Shown one piece after another: positions 34,720 through 45,655 of a stretch of 64,000 nucleotides of DNA. The position numbers and the translations under genes are program-made. Origin of the DNA: Apodemus sylvaticus (Eukaryota > Chordata > Mammalia > Rodentia > Muridae); the NCBI RefSeq assembly GCF_947179515.1, contig NC_067495.1:138910596-138974595 (forward strand), read 5' to 3'. Below the pieces are notes generated by a model. It saw only the letters and a list, made by a program, of their open reading frames with translations, did not search any database and had not been told where the DNA came from. Within the stretch, counting starts at the first letter, position 1; every line of letters starts with the position of its first letter.

Positions 34720-35560
34720 TGTTGTCAATTTTCAGGTCACATTAAAAGAACTATGTTGGTGTGACTTTATGGGTGTACTATCCCACATTTCTATAGACAC
34801 AGTCTCACAGCATATTTCTTGTTTATCTGGTTCTAATGGTTTTTTAGTCTGCTCTTCTACATTATTCCTTGAGCCTTGTGTGTAGGAGTATTTTATAGGT
34901 ATACTCATGCAACAGGGTTCCACTATTTTGCATTTTGATTAGTTCAAGTTTTCCATAGGCATCTCCATCGGTAGCAATGACAATTTTCATTAATGAGATA
35001 TGAGAACTGCACTTATCTATTGTTATAAGAACAAATGTTTGGAGCAAAGGTAGAGGTTATAAAGGTTGAGTAAAGTTTGTTATTCTGATAGATCTATGGC
35101 ACAATTAGCTCTGAGTAGATTACTAGGTCTGTAGTCCCAATCATGGTGTCCTTCTTGTTTACATGAGTCTCAATTCTAATTAGAGAGCTGGTGGTTACCA
35201 CCAATGTATGTATGCCAGTATTACATCTTAGTTTTACTATGCCATATTAGTCAATGCTATTGTTTATATACATCATAGCTGTGTAGGACTACTTGGTGCT
35301 TCCATCCTTTTAAAGCTTGCATAATGCTGTCTGGTATCAAGAAAGCTATTCCTCAGGAAGGAGACATTTACATTAGTTGCAGTTAAAGAACTTCTGGGCA
35401 AGGTGAGTAAAGTGCCCAATAACTTCAGCAACACAGAATTTACCTCCAACCTCTACTTCTGAAGGCAACCAAAGGAAATAGCAAAAAGCTACATATTTTA
35501 TGAATCTCTTGCACAACCCTGACCATTGTTGGTTTTATATTAATATTTCAGCTACTATAG
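34720..35560 (-). mobile_element. Old Lx-like L1 3'UTR, antisense (right part)
   Basis: Antisense L1 3'UTR words in order: 'ggtgtgactttatgggtgta', 'agacacagtctcacagcata', 'ccttgagccttgtgtgtagg', 'atttgcattttgatt'-like text, 'catgagtctcaattctaatt', 'attcctcaggaaggagacat' and 'aacttcagcaacacagaatt'. A parallel copy lies at 51211-52140. Confidence 0.6.
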
Positions 35561-35615
35561 TAGGATTTTTATAATTACCAGTAAACATAAATACATTGAC
35601 AGTTTCTGTTTCTCT

Positions 35616-35790
35616 GTAATTTTTTGAGAGTTTCATACATAAATACTGAAAATTTATCATTTATATCCCAATCTCTCCCATTGAAACTACTAATCTATCC
35701 CTTCTGTTCTCTTTTGCATTAAAAGAATAACAATAAATCAACTCTGCCAGAGTTATTTCTATGTAACAAAAGTAATATGGGGCATTGTGG
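35616..35790 (-). mobile_element. Possible old Lx-like L1 3' end, antisense
   Basis: Contains 'tttgagagtttcatacataa' followed by pyrimidine-rich sequence, as at other antisense Lx ends here. Weak. Confidence 0.35.
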
Positions 35791-36186
35791 AATTTTATAC
35801 AAGATATGCCTAATTTATTTGTGCTTTAGGAAGATTGATCTATCAATATGACAAAAATTGGTGTGGAAATCCTATATGTACATTATGATGAATTTTAAAT
35901 AATCTATATGAAAATTATGAGGATTGATAGTACTCATTTGTGGCTTGGACTTTGACCTCAAGTCCTTTCCAATTGGATTTTCTTAACAATTGGGCATCTT
36001 GTCTTAGCACTGTGTATATTAGCTCATGTGCTTGTTTTGCTAATTTAATAGGGAGTGAGGTAGATAAACAAAAGGCATAGTGATGTCAAATGAAAAGTAA
36101 ACATATTTGTGTTAATATCTATTTATGGCATTTTATGCCATCATTATGAACAAATAGGGACTAAAATTTGATTAATTAATGAACAA
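35791..36186. other. Unassigned DNA
   Basis: About 400 bp with nothing recognised. Confidence 0.4.
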
Positions 36187-36520
36187 CTCTCTTAGGGTTT
36201 CCATTGCTATAATGAAACGCCATGACCAAAATGACTCTTATAAAAGAAAAAAAAAATAAACCTTATATTTGGGGCTGGATTACAGGTTCAGAGGTTCAAT
36301 CCATTAACATCTTGGCAGAAAGAATGGCAGTTTCCAGGTAGGCATGGTACTACGGGCACTGAGGGTTCTCAATATTGTTCTTAAGGCAATCAGAAGACTA
36401 TATTTCAAGCAGCTAGGAGAAAGGTCTCAAAACCTACCCACAAAATGATGCACTTCCTACAACAAGGTCATGACTACTCCAATAAGGTTGTACCTCCTAA
36501 GAATATCATTTTAAAGACCA
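36187..36520 (-). mobile_element. MaLR-type LTR, antisense
   Basis: Begins 'ctcttagggtttccattgct', then 'gccatgaccaaaatgactct', 'ggctggattacaggttcaga', 'gcacttcctacaacaaggtc' and 'gttgtacctcctaagaa'. Same family as the pair at 17583-18261. Confidence 0.6.
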
Positions 36521-36622
36521 GCCTTGGCTTAGAGAGGAGTTCTAAGAAAGGGGTGTCAGGGAGTGGTGAAACATGACTTGAAGTCAAATTGTGAGTTACA
36601 TATTCTGCATGAGACAGATTTC

Positions 36623-36626
<4 letters not shown>

Positions 36627-36719
<93 letters not shown>
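36627..36719. repeat. (TC)n(AC)n compound microsatellite
   Basis: About 45 bp of TC followed directly by about 47 bp of AC. ORFs over it on both strands are artefacts. Confidence 0.97.
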
Positions 36720-36720
<1 letters not shown>

Positions 36721-37553
36721 CAGCTTTTTCTGGAGATCTCCATATAGCGTTCTCCTTGAGAAAGCCTTTTGTGCAATTCTAAAACAACTTTCTGGATAGC
36801 TTATCTCTTACAGACCAAAAGCCCAAGTCATTTATATACATTACAATTAAGTCATTACCCCAGGTTCTCTTTTGATTATCCAATAAATCAGAATCACTTG
36901 ACCTCAGTCCCTTGATTCTTAGAAAGAGACCTGGAAGCTCAAGTATAGACAATAGGACAGATTGGTGTGACCCCACTCTGATGTTAACATTCCTACCACC
37001 ATAGCCTGGATCTAAACTCCCCCAGTCACAGGCTGATCTTGAACTCAGGAATCTACCTTGCTTTGTAACCATAAACAACAATAACAACAATGTCAACAAC
37101 AAACTTAACTGGGTGGTATCTTAACCTTTGATCATAATTCCCTAAATCTGATAGTGTAGCTGCCTTTGTTCTGTTAGATATGTGAAAATCCTTATCCAAT
37201 TCATATTGAATCCTTATATTTTAGGTAGTTGAGAAATTATATTTTTTTCAAACTTGTCTTCAGAGTATTTCCCCCTATCCCTAAGGGATTTCCTACACAT
37301 CTTTCTTATATCAAAACATGTTGGGGTGTGTGGGAGAGCTGACTTCAGATCCAGAGAACCCAACTCTTCCCACCATACAGAACTATGGTTATCAGTTCCA
37401 ATGTCACTATGTACTTTTCTCTGAAGTCCTTGAGATATCTAGTCTTCCCTTTGTGCAACATTGTTTGATTAGCTTCCTGCTGAAATAATTTCATTGTTTG
37501 ATAGGTTCTGCTGACTTTGTACAAAATTCTGTCCTGGATATGGTTTATGAAAT
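36720..37553. other. Unassigned, possibly repeat-derived DNA
   Basis: About 830 bp. A short B1-like antisense phrase ('gctgatcttgaactcaggaa') occurs near 37032 and a (CAA)-rich stretch near 37072-37100. I could not assign the rest. Confidence 0.35.
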
Positions 37554-38842
37554 GCTGTACTTCATTTTTTCTTTAATTGGGTATTTACTTTATTTACATT
37601 TCAAATGTTATCCCCTTTCCTCACTACCCCTCAAAAAACCCCTATCTCATGCTCCTCCCCCTACTTGCCAATCCCCCTCCCAATTTCCTGACCTGTCATT
37701 CCCCTACACTGGGGCATCAAGCCTTCACAGGACCAATGGCCTCTCCTCTCAATGATGTATGAAAAGGCCATCCTCTGCTACATATGTAGCTCAAGCCATG
37801 GGTTCTTACATGTGTACTCTTTGGTTGGTGGTTTAGTCTCTGGGAGCTCTGGGGGGGGGACTGGTTGCTACATATTATTGTTCCTTCTGTGGGAATGCAA
37901 CCCTCTTCAGCTCCTTGGGTCCTTTCTCTAGGTCCTCTATTGGGGACTCTATGCTCAGTTCAATGGTTGGCTGTGAGCCATGGGTATTTGATTTCCCCTT
38001 CTAAGAAGGACCAAATTATCCACACTTAAGTCTTCTTTCATCTTGAACTTCATGTGGTCTGTGAATTGTATCTTGGGTATTCAAACTTTTAGTCTAATAT
38101 CCAATTATCAATGAGTGCATACCATGTGTGTTATTTTGTGATTGGGTTACCTCACTCAGGATGATATTTTCTAGTTCCATCCATTTGCCAAAGAATTTCA
38201 TGAATTCATTGTTTTTTAATAGCTGAGTAATACTTCATTGTGTATATATCCCATAGTTTCTGTATCCATTCCTCTGTTGATGGTCATCTGGGTTCTTTCC
38301 ATCTTCTGGATATTATAAATAAAGCTGCTATGCACATAGTGGAGCATGTGTCCTTATTACATGCTGGGGAATCTTCTGGGTATTTTCCCAGGAGTGGTAT
38401 AGCTGGGTGCTCAGGTAATACTAGGTCTAATTTTTTGAGGAACTGCCAAACTGATTTCCAGAGTGTTTTTACCAGCTTGTAATCACACCAGCAACAGGGG
38501 AGTGTTCCTCCTTTTCCATATCCTCTTCAGCATCTGCTGTCCAGAGTTTTAGATCTTAGCAATTCTGATTGGTGTGAGGTGGAATCTCAGGGTGGTTTTG
38601 ATTTGCACGTCCCTAATGATTAAGGATGTTGAACATATATTTAGGTGTATCTCAGCCATCTTGTATTCCTCAGTTGAGAATTCTTTGTTTAGTTCAATAC
38701 CACATTTTTAATAGGGTTATTTATTTCTTTGGAGTCTAACTTCTTGAAGTCTTTGTATATATTGGATATTAGTCCTCTATCAGATGTAGGATCGGTAAAC
38801 ATCTTTTCCCAATCTTTTGGTTGCCATTTTGTGATTTCCTGT

Positions 38843-39032
38843 ACTTCTTTAAGGAGTTATTTATGTTCTTCTTGAAGTCCTCTGTAAGCATCATAAGCTG
38901 TGATTTTAAATTCAAATCTTGCTTTGCCAGTGTGTTAGGGTATCCAGGACTTGCTCTTGTGGGAAAACTGGGTCCGGATGGGCCTTGGTTTCTATTGGTA
39001 ATATTTTTGTTTGTTTGTTTGCCTTTTGCCAT
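38843..39032 (-). pseudogene. L1 ORF1 N-terminal remnant
   Basis: The minus-strand ORF starts MAKGKQTNKN, followed by TNRNQGPSGPS and a stretch ending LMMLTEDFKKNINNSLKKY. This is the start of the L1 ORF1 protein, the trimeric RNA-binding nucleic-acid chaperone of the L1 particle, just before its coiled coil. At about residue 62 the frame runs across the deletion junction into ORF2-derived DNA (38769-38842). No coiled-coil, RRM or C-terminal domain remains, so it cannot function. The start codon is supported by its position right after the 5'UTR. Confidence 0.8.
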
Positions 39033-39459
39033 CTGGTTATCTCTGGTGTTTGTTAGTCCAGCTGTCTCTGGAACTTGTACATCCTGTGGGTCTGCAAGAC
39101 TGTGTCAGCACCCCCGTGAGACCAGCCCTCCTGCACAGAGGGCTATGGCTCAGTCCAGCTCCTGGGTACAGATGGAGCCCAGAATTATCCTGTCCCAACT
39201 GCTCTTCTACTCCTGTGTTCTCTGTGTTCCTGGCTGTGCCTGCCTTAGACAGCCACTGGAGAGAAAATGGTGGTCTCACCTCCAATCCTGGGAGTCAAAG
39301 CACTTCCTGGAGACCAGTTCTCCCTTGGCAGGACTAGTACACAGATGACTCTGGAGCAGCTGCACTCCTGGTTGTAGATGGAGCCCAGAAGGACCCTGTC
39401 CCAGCTGTTCTGCCACTACTTTGCCCCCTGTGCTCCTGGCCATACCAGCCTTGAACTAC
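39033..39459 (-). promoter_or_regulatory. L1 5'UTR with two monomer-like units, period 206 bp
   Basis: The block 'gatggagcccagaa' begins at 39171 and again at 39377, followed in both by related text ('cctgtcccaactgctctt' versus 'cctgtcccagctgttctg', then 'gttcctggctgtgcctgcc' versus 'gctcctggccataccagcc'). The spacing of 206 bp fits mouse L1 promoter monomers. It is GC-richer than its surroundings. Such monomers drive L1 transcription in active families; here they have decayed and activity is unknown. Confidence 0.7.
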
Positions 39460-39544
39460 GCTGTACATCTTAATAAGCTTGCTAGACATAATGCAAAGCT
39501 TGTGAAAGACGATTTAACTCAGCTTTCATCTTTTTCTTGGTTTT

Positions 39545-39682
39545 AAGATAGGTTTTCTCTGAGAAGAACTGGCTATCCTAGACTTGCTCTGTAGACCAGA
39601 GTGGCTTCAAATTCATAGAGATCCACTTTCTTCTACCTCCCTAGTAGTGATATTAAAGGTGTGTATCACTAACACCCAGTGA
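39545..39682 (-). mobile_element. Diverged B1 SINE, antisense
   Basis: Antisense B1 order: 'gataggttttctctgagaag', 'cttgctctgtagaccagagt', 'ggcttcaaattcatagagat', 'gtgatattaaaggtgtgtat'. Clearly older than the B1s at 26417 and 51875. Confidence 0.75.
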
Positions 39683-40288
39683 GCTTTTATATTTTATAAG
39701 TTTTATATTTTACCTTTGTATTTTTTCCATCTTTCTTATTTCCTGACCATCTTCCAATTATAAACTTGTCACCATGAATGACTATTTTTTCTATGTCAAT
39801 CCACAACTAATCAAAATATAGATACCAAGTATATTTAATATATTTATAACTCATACAATTAAGGTTTGGAAAACATTGTGGAATAGGAACCGATTTTAAT
39901 ATCCATAGAGAAAGCATTCGTAAGGTAAAAAAAAAGAATATAGAAAATAAAAAGAAATTTAAAAAATAAAAAAATAAAATCCATAGATCAAGGCTACTGC
40001 TGCTTGATATTATGTACATATGACAGAGATGGTCTGACCATAACATCTCAAAGCTATGGTTGTCTAAACAACAACAGCAAAATCAGTATACCAATGTAGA
40101 GCAGGGAAATTTCATGATGCTCTACCACTAGACAAGGACTTATAAGGGATCACTTGCTGCTGAGAGAGGGAGAATTGTTTTTTCTAGAGAAAAACCCTGT
40201 AGTATGTTACCCAGTCCCAAATGTGAACCTTAAACCATGTGCATGCAAACAAAAATTATGAGTTAAGTAATCCCTGTATGTGTATGTA

Positions 40289-40321
<33 letters not shown>

Positions 40322-41320
40322 CTGTGAAGCATGTGTGTAACAGCAAATATTATGGAAGATGTTATGTATTTGAGAGGTAGGGGAACAATGAAAATGTTGG
40401 AAATTTAGAGGTATAGAAATGATGTAAATAAACTACCCACCTGTTAAATGTTCAAAGATAAATTTTTGAAAGAAGAAATTTTGAAAGTCAATAAATATTT
40501 ATTAATATTATGAAATCACTAGTGATCAGTTAAATGGAACTTTTACATGATATTTTTTCTATTTAAGTTAGAAAAAGTTTGCAAAGATTGATAACACCTC
40601 AGGACATGTTACAAGAAGTCATGATATACCTTATATTGCAGATGTAATTTAAAATAACCATTTGAGAAGTTGATTTGATATGTTATAGTAATAAATGACT
40701 AAAAGCAAACAAATAATTTCCATTTCTTATTTACCACCCAGAAGTAGAAAGAATATACTGTGACAGATATTGCATATCATAGGATATAAAGATTCAAATG
40801 ACTGTTTTATATATGTAAAAATTAATATAGATATTTAATATACGTACAAACAAAATATAACAATGTCATCAATGAATTCTTGCTTTTTGCCTAAAGTAGG
40901 TACTACAAGCTAAATATTTATTATAGAGACACTGATTTTCTAAATACTATTTTTATCATTAATACATTTATTTTCTATCTTAAGAACATATATTTATTAT
41001 TTTACAATTTTGGCATTTAGATTTTCATAAATCCAGGTCTGGCTTAGCTAGAAGTTCTCTGGGATTCTAAGGAGGGAAATCAATATTAAATCAGTGTCAG
41101 ATGGTCTCTATCATCTATCCCGAGTTCGAGAGGGGAAAAATTTGCTTCTAAGTTCAGCCAATTTAGCAAAAGGGATCATTCATTATAATACTCTATTGCA
41201 TGATTTTGCGTTTTGTGACATATTGGTTGGAGGCCCTTTTACTAGAATTTGCTTACAGTTCCTAGACATTTTCCTGAAGCATTTTGTGGATAGGTTTGAT
41301 GGCATATATAAATTTTCAGA
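39683..41320. other. Unassigned AT-rich DNA with small low-complexity tracts
   Basis: About 1.6 kb. Includes an A-rich tract (39926-39978) and a TG-rich tract (40277-40322). Nothing else recognised; the 76-aa ORF at 41094-41324 has no domain. Confidence 0.45.
40277..40322. repeat. (TG)n-type microsatellite
   Basis: TG run with TATG and TTTG interruptions. Confidence 0.9.
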
Positions 41321-41324
41321 TTGA

Positions 41325-41480
41325 TGAAATGTAGGGTCACCTGGGTGATAGAATTTTCAGCATACCTGTGTAGGTTTATTTGTTAGATTATAAGATGGGA
41401 AAACCCACATATGATGAATGGCAGCATTTCCTGGTTTGGAATACTGGACAATATATAAATACTTTAAAAAGTTGAAAGTG
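41325..41480 (+). mobile_element. MaLR-type LTR (left part, split by an L1)
   Basis: Words in LTR order: 'gtcacctgggtgatagaatt', 'agcatacctgtgtaggttta', 'gatgggaaaacccacatatg', 'tttggaatactggacaatat'. It resumes at 44684 after the L1. Positions 41466-41480 are the left TSD copy. Confidence 0.6.
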
Positions 41481-42682
41481 GAGTTTTTTGGGTCACTTAG
41501 GTAGACTATCATGTCATCTGCAAATAATGATAGTTTGACTTCTTCCTTTCCAATTTGTATCCCTTTGACCTCCTTATGTTGTTGAATTGCCCGAGCTAGT
41601 ACATCAAGTACAATATTAAAAAGATAAGGAGAAAGGGGGCAGCCCTGTCTAGTCCCCGATTTTAGTGGGATTGCTTCAAGTTTCTCTCCATTTAGTTTGA
41701 TGCTGGCTACCAGTTTGCTGTATATTGCTTTTACTATGTTTAGGTATGGGCCTTGAATTCCTGTTCTCTCCAAGACTTTAAGCATGAAAGGATGCTGAAT
41801 TTTGTCAAATGCTTTTTCAGCATCCAATGAAATGACCATGTGGTTTTTTCTTTGAGTTTGTTTATGCAGTGGATTGCATTGATGGATTTCCGTATATTGA
41901 ACCAACCCTGCATTCCCGCGATAAAGCCTACTTGATCATGGTGGATGATCGTTTTGATGTGTTCTTGGATTCGGTTGGCAAGAATTTTATTGAGTATTTT
42001 TGCATTGATGTTCATAAGGGAAATTGTTCTGAAGTTCTCTTTCTTTGTTGGATCTTTGTGTGGTTTTGGTATCAGAGTAATTGTGGCTTCATAGAAGGAA
42101 TTGGGTAGTGTTCCTTCTGTTTCTATTTTGTGGAATAGTTTGAAGAGTTTTGGTGTTAAGTCTTCTTTGAAGGTCTGATAGAATTCTGCACTGAAACCAT
42201 CTGGTCCTGTGCTTTTTTTGGTTGGAAGACTTTCTATGACTCCTATTTCTTTAGGCGTTATGGGACTGTTTAGATGATCTATTTGGTCCTGATTTAATTT
42301 TGGTATTTGTTATCTGTCAAGGAAATTGTACATTTCCTCCAGATTCTCTAGTTGTGTTGAGTATAGGCTCTTGTAATAGGATCTGATGATTTTTTGGATT
42401 TCCTCCGTTTCCGTTGTTATATCTCCCTTTTCATTTCTAAGTTTGTTAATTTAGATACTTTCTCTGTGCCCTTTGGTCAGTCTGGCTAAGGGTTTATCTA
42501 TCTTGTTGATTTTCTCAAAGAACGAGCTCCTGCATTCGCTGATTCTTTGTACGGTTCTCTTTGTTTCCAATTGATTGATTTCAGCCCTGAGTTTGATGAT
42601 TTCCTGTCTTCTACTCCTCCTGGGTGAATTGGCTTCTTTTTGTTCCAGTACTTTCAGGTGTGTCGTTAAGCTGCTAGTGTAC
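41481..42682 (-). pseudogene. L1 ORF2 remnant (linker and RT fingers/palm), inverted part
   Basis: On the minus strand this encodes the part upstream of and including the reverse-transcriptase catalytic region: IIHHDQVGFI, ISLDAEKAFDKIQ (motif A Asp), SGTRQGCPLS and SLFADDMIVYLSD (motif C). Several frameshifts split it: one near 41830-41850 changes frame inside the KEK-NHMVISL stretch, and 'taatttagatac' near 42450 also departs from ORF2. The endonuclease domain is missing by 5' truncation. Non-functional. Confidence 0.88.
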
Positions 42683-42705
42683 AGCTGATAATCAACTTCA
42701 GCAAA

Positions 42706-44346
42706 GTGGCAGGTTATAAAATCAACACAAGCAAATCAGTGGCCTTCCTATACTCAAAGGATAAGCAGGCTGAGAAAGAAATTAGGGAAACGACCCCCTT
42801 CACAATAGCCACAAACAGTATAAAGTATCTTGGGCTGACTCTTACCAAACATGTGAAAGATCTTTATGACAAGAACTTCAAGACTCTGAAGAAGGAAATG
42901 GAAGAAGATCTCAAAAAATGGGAAAACCTCCCATGCTCATGGATCGGTAGATTCAATATAGTTAAAATGGCCATTTTGCCAAAAGCAATATACAGATTCA
43001 ATGCAATACCCATCAAAATCCGAACTCAATTCTTCACAGAGTTAGAAAGAGCAATTATCAAATTCATCTGGAATAACAAAAAACCAGGATAGCTAAAACT
43101 ATTCTCAGCAACAAAAGAAATTCTGGGGGCATCAGTATCCCTGACCTCAAGCAATACTACAGAGCAAAAGTGTTAAAAACTGCATGGTATTGGTACAGAG
43201 ACAGGCAGGTGGATCAATGGAACAGGATTGAAGATCCAGAAATGAACCCACACACCTATGGCCACTTGATCCTCGACAAAGGGGTGAATACATCCAATGG
43301 AAAAAAGATAGCCTTTTCAACAAATGGTGCTGGTTCAATTGGAGGTCAGCATGCAGAAGAATGCGAATTGATCCATCCTGTCTCCTTGTACTAAGCTCAA
43401 ATCCAAATGGATCAAGGACCTCCACATAAAGCCAGACACTCTGAAGCTAATAGAAAAGAAACTGGGGAAGACCCTTGAGGACATCGGTACAGGGAGAAAG
43501 TTTATGAACAGAACACCAATAGCATATGCTCTAAGATCAAGAATTGACAAATGGGACCTCATAAAATTACAAAGTTTCTGTAAGGCAAAGGACACCATCC
43601 AAAGGACAAATCGGCAACCAACAAATTGGGAAAAGATCTTCACCAATCCTACATCAGATAGAGGGCTAATATCCAATATATATAAAGAACTCAAGAAGTT
43701 AGACTCCAGAAAACCAAACAACCCTATTAAAAAATGGGGTACAGTGTTAACCAAAGACTTCTCACCTGAAGAACTTCGGATGGCAGAGAAGCATCTTAAA
43801 AAATGCTCAACTTCATTAGTCATTAGGGAAATGCAAATCAAAACAACCCTGAGATTTCACCTTACACCAGTCAGAATGGCTAAGATTAAAAATTCAGAAG
43901 ACAGCAGGTGTTGGAGAGGGTGTGGAGAAAGAGGGACACTCCTCCACTGCTGGTGGGGTTGCAAATTGGTGCAACCACTCTGGAAATCAGTCTGGCGGTT
44001 CCTCTGAAAACTGGGCACCTCACTTCCAGAAGATCCTGCTATACCACTCCTGGGCATATACCCAGAGGATTCTCCAGCATGTAATAAGGATACATGCTCC
44101 ACTATGTTCATAACAGCCCTATTTATAATTGCCAGATGCTGGAAAGAACCCAGGTATCCCTCAACAGAAGAGTGGATGCAAAAAATGTGGTATATCCACA
44201 CAATGGAGTACTAATCAGCCATTAGAAACAATGAATTCATGAAATTCTTAGGCAAATGGATGGAACTAGAGAACATCATACTAAGTGAGGTAACCCAGAC
44301 TCAAAAGGAGAATCATGGTATGCACTCACTAATAAGTGTATATTAA
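42706..44346 (+). pseudogene. L1 ORF2 remnant (RT thumb to C-terminus) with intact Cys-rich motif
   Basis: Plus-strand continuation of ORF2: MAGYKINTSKSVAFLYSKDK at the start, later the PTNWEKIFTNPTSDRGLISN region. At 43909-43962 it has the Cys-rich motif C-X3-C-X7-H-X4-C (CWRGC ... H CWWG C), which in other copies in the window is broken. Frames are interrupted near 43085 (a lost base around 'aaaaccaggat'), near 43290 and near 43375. A stop follows the VWRFL stretch at 44007. The final stop is at 44344-44346. Confidence 0.88.
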
Positions 44347-44614
44347 CCTAGAACACTGGAATACCCAAAACATAATCCACACATCAAATGAGGTACAAGA
44401 AGAAAGGAGGAGTGGCCACTTGTTCTGGAAAGACTCAGTGAAGCAGTATTCAGCAAAACCAGAACAGGGAAGTGGGAAGGGGTGGGTGGGAGGACAGGGT
44501 GAGAGAAGGGGGCTTATGGGACTTTCGGGGAGTGGGGGGCTAGAAATGGGGAAATCATTTGAAATGTAAATAAAAAATATACCGAATAAAAAAAATCAAA
44601 ACAATAAATAAAAA

Positions 44615-44657
44615 CTCAAGGTGATGCGCTTACTGAAGAGGGTGTGTTTTTAAGACC
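44615..44657. other. Candidate L1 3' transduction (43 bp)
   Basis: Non-L1 sequence ('ctcaaggtgatgcgcttact' and 23 more bp) bounded by the L1 A-rich tail (about 44588-44614) on the left and a 16-bp A run (44658-44673) on the right, and lying inside the TSD. That is the structure of read-through 3' flanking DNA carried from the source element. An AATAAA occurs at 44603-44608. Confidence 0.7.
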
Positions 44658-44683
44658 AAAAAAAAAAAAAAAAGTTGAAAGTG

Positions 44684-44870
44684 AACTGGTTACAAACATT
44701 ACTCATGGTCTTCTTGTATGGGATGCAACATGAACGGCAATTTTAATCTCCTGCTGCTGAGTCTTTCTCACCATGACAGACCAACTTCAAAGTTTGAATC
44801 AAACTAAATTCTTCCTCACTTAAATAGATTTTGTTGAAGTATATTTTTGAGTAACTGGAGAAGAAACCAA
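44684..44870 (+). mobile_element. MaLR-type LTR (right part)
   Basis: Continues the LTR from 41325-41480: 'tatgggatgcaacatgaacg', 'cctgctgctgagtctttctc', 'accatgacagaccaacttca', and a decayed 3' end. Confidence 0.55.
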
Positions 44871-44995
44871 GACAATTGGCTTCCCCAAATTGAATGTTTA
44901 TTTTAACAAATCAACAAGGAAATATTCTATAGCAAATGCTACATAGTATAGCATAACTGTTAAGCTTTCTATGTTGTATTTAAAAGCTAAATACT

Positions 44996-45655
44996 TTAAA
45001 TTCTTTCTTTATTTCTTCTTTGATAAAGTTATCGTTGAGAAGAATACTGTTCAGCTTCCATATGTATGTGGACTTTCTATTTTTTTCATTGCAATTTAAG
45101 ACCAGCTGTGGTCCTTCGTGATCTGATAGGATTCATGGGATTATTAAAATTTTCTTATATCTGTTGAGGTCTGTTTTGTAATTGATTATATGGTCAATTT
45201 TGTAGAAGGTATCATGAGGTGCAGAGAAGAAGGTATATTCTTTTGTTTGAGGATGAAATGTTTTTTAGGTAACTCTTAAATCCATGTGGTTCAAAACTTC
45301 TGTTAGTTTCCCTGTACTCTAGTTTGTATTTCCATGATCTGTCCATTGAAGAGAGTAGAATATTGAAGTCTCCCATTATTATTGTGTGAGGATAAACGTA
45401 TATTTTGAACTTTAGTTAAGTTTCTTTTATGAATGTGGGTGCCCTTGCATTTGAAGCATAGATGTTTAGAAGTAAGAGTTCATCTTGATAGATTTTTACC
45501 TTGATGAGTATGAAGTATACTTCCTTATCCTTTTTTGATAACTTTTGGCTGAAAGTCAATTTTATATATGAGCTATTAGAATGGCAGTCAGAATGGCTAA
45601 GATCTAAAACTCGGTGACAGCAAATGCTGGCAAGGATGTGGAGAAAGAGGAACAT
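44996..45655 (-). pseudogene. L1 ORF2 endonuclease-domain remnant
   Basis: On the minus strand the segment includes LLLNIYASNARAPTFIKET (about 45420-45480), the conserved block of the L1 apurinic-like endonuclease. Downstream text corresponds to the end of the endonuclease domain (the region normally reading SDHHGL is decayed near 45120). Stops and frameshifts are frequent. The open frame 45416-45655 crosses the inversion junction near 45586. This is the only endonuclease-domain sequence recognised in the window. Confidence 0.75.

Larger units (their letters stand above)
37564..39459 (-). mobile_element. L1 with both UTRs but a large internal deletion
   Basis: Minus strand, read 3' to 5' from the left: tail and 3'UTR (37564 to about 38095), ORF2 C-terminal part (to 38836), then directly the first ~60 codons of ORF1 (38843-39032), then 5'UTR with monomer-like units (39033-39459). 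By family norms about 4 kb (most of ORF1, the spacer and most of ORF2) is absent at one junction near 38836-38843. A weak imperfect TSD may be 'gctgtacttc' at 37554-37563 and 'gctgtacatct' at 39460-39470. The other L1s here, apart from the fragment running in at the left edge, are clearly 5' truncated; this one keeps a 5' end. Older than the nested copies. Confidence 0.85.
41481..44668 (+). mobile_element. Inverted L1 with perfect 15-bp TSD and extra 3' sequence
   Basis: The 3' part (about 42683-44614) is plus strand from the LINNFSKVAGYK stretch of ORF2 to the L1 tail. The 5' part (41481-42682) is the preceding ORF2 segment in reverse, from the PKNST codons back into the region before the RT domain. 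The two outer ends lie about 14 bp apart in an intact L1. TSD 'aaaaagttgaaagtg' is identical at 41466-41480 and 44669-44683. Between the L1 tail and the final A run there are 43 bp that are not L1 (44615-44657). The insertion splits an MaLR LTR. The site CTTT/AAAAAG fits the L1 endonuclease. Confidence 0.95.

Noticed and set aside
38821..39348. 175-aa plus-strand ORF as a gene
   Set aside because: It lies antisense to the L1 5'UTR and ORF1 start identified on the minus strand, so it is a shadow in GC-richer sequence.
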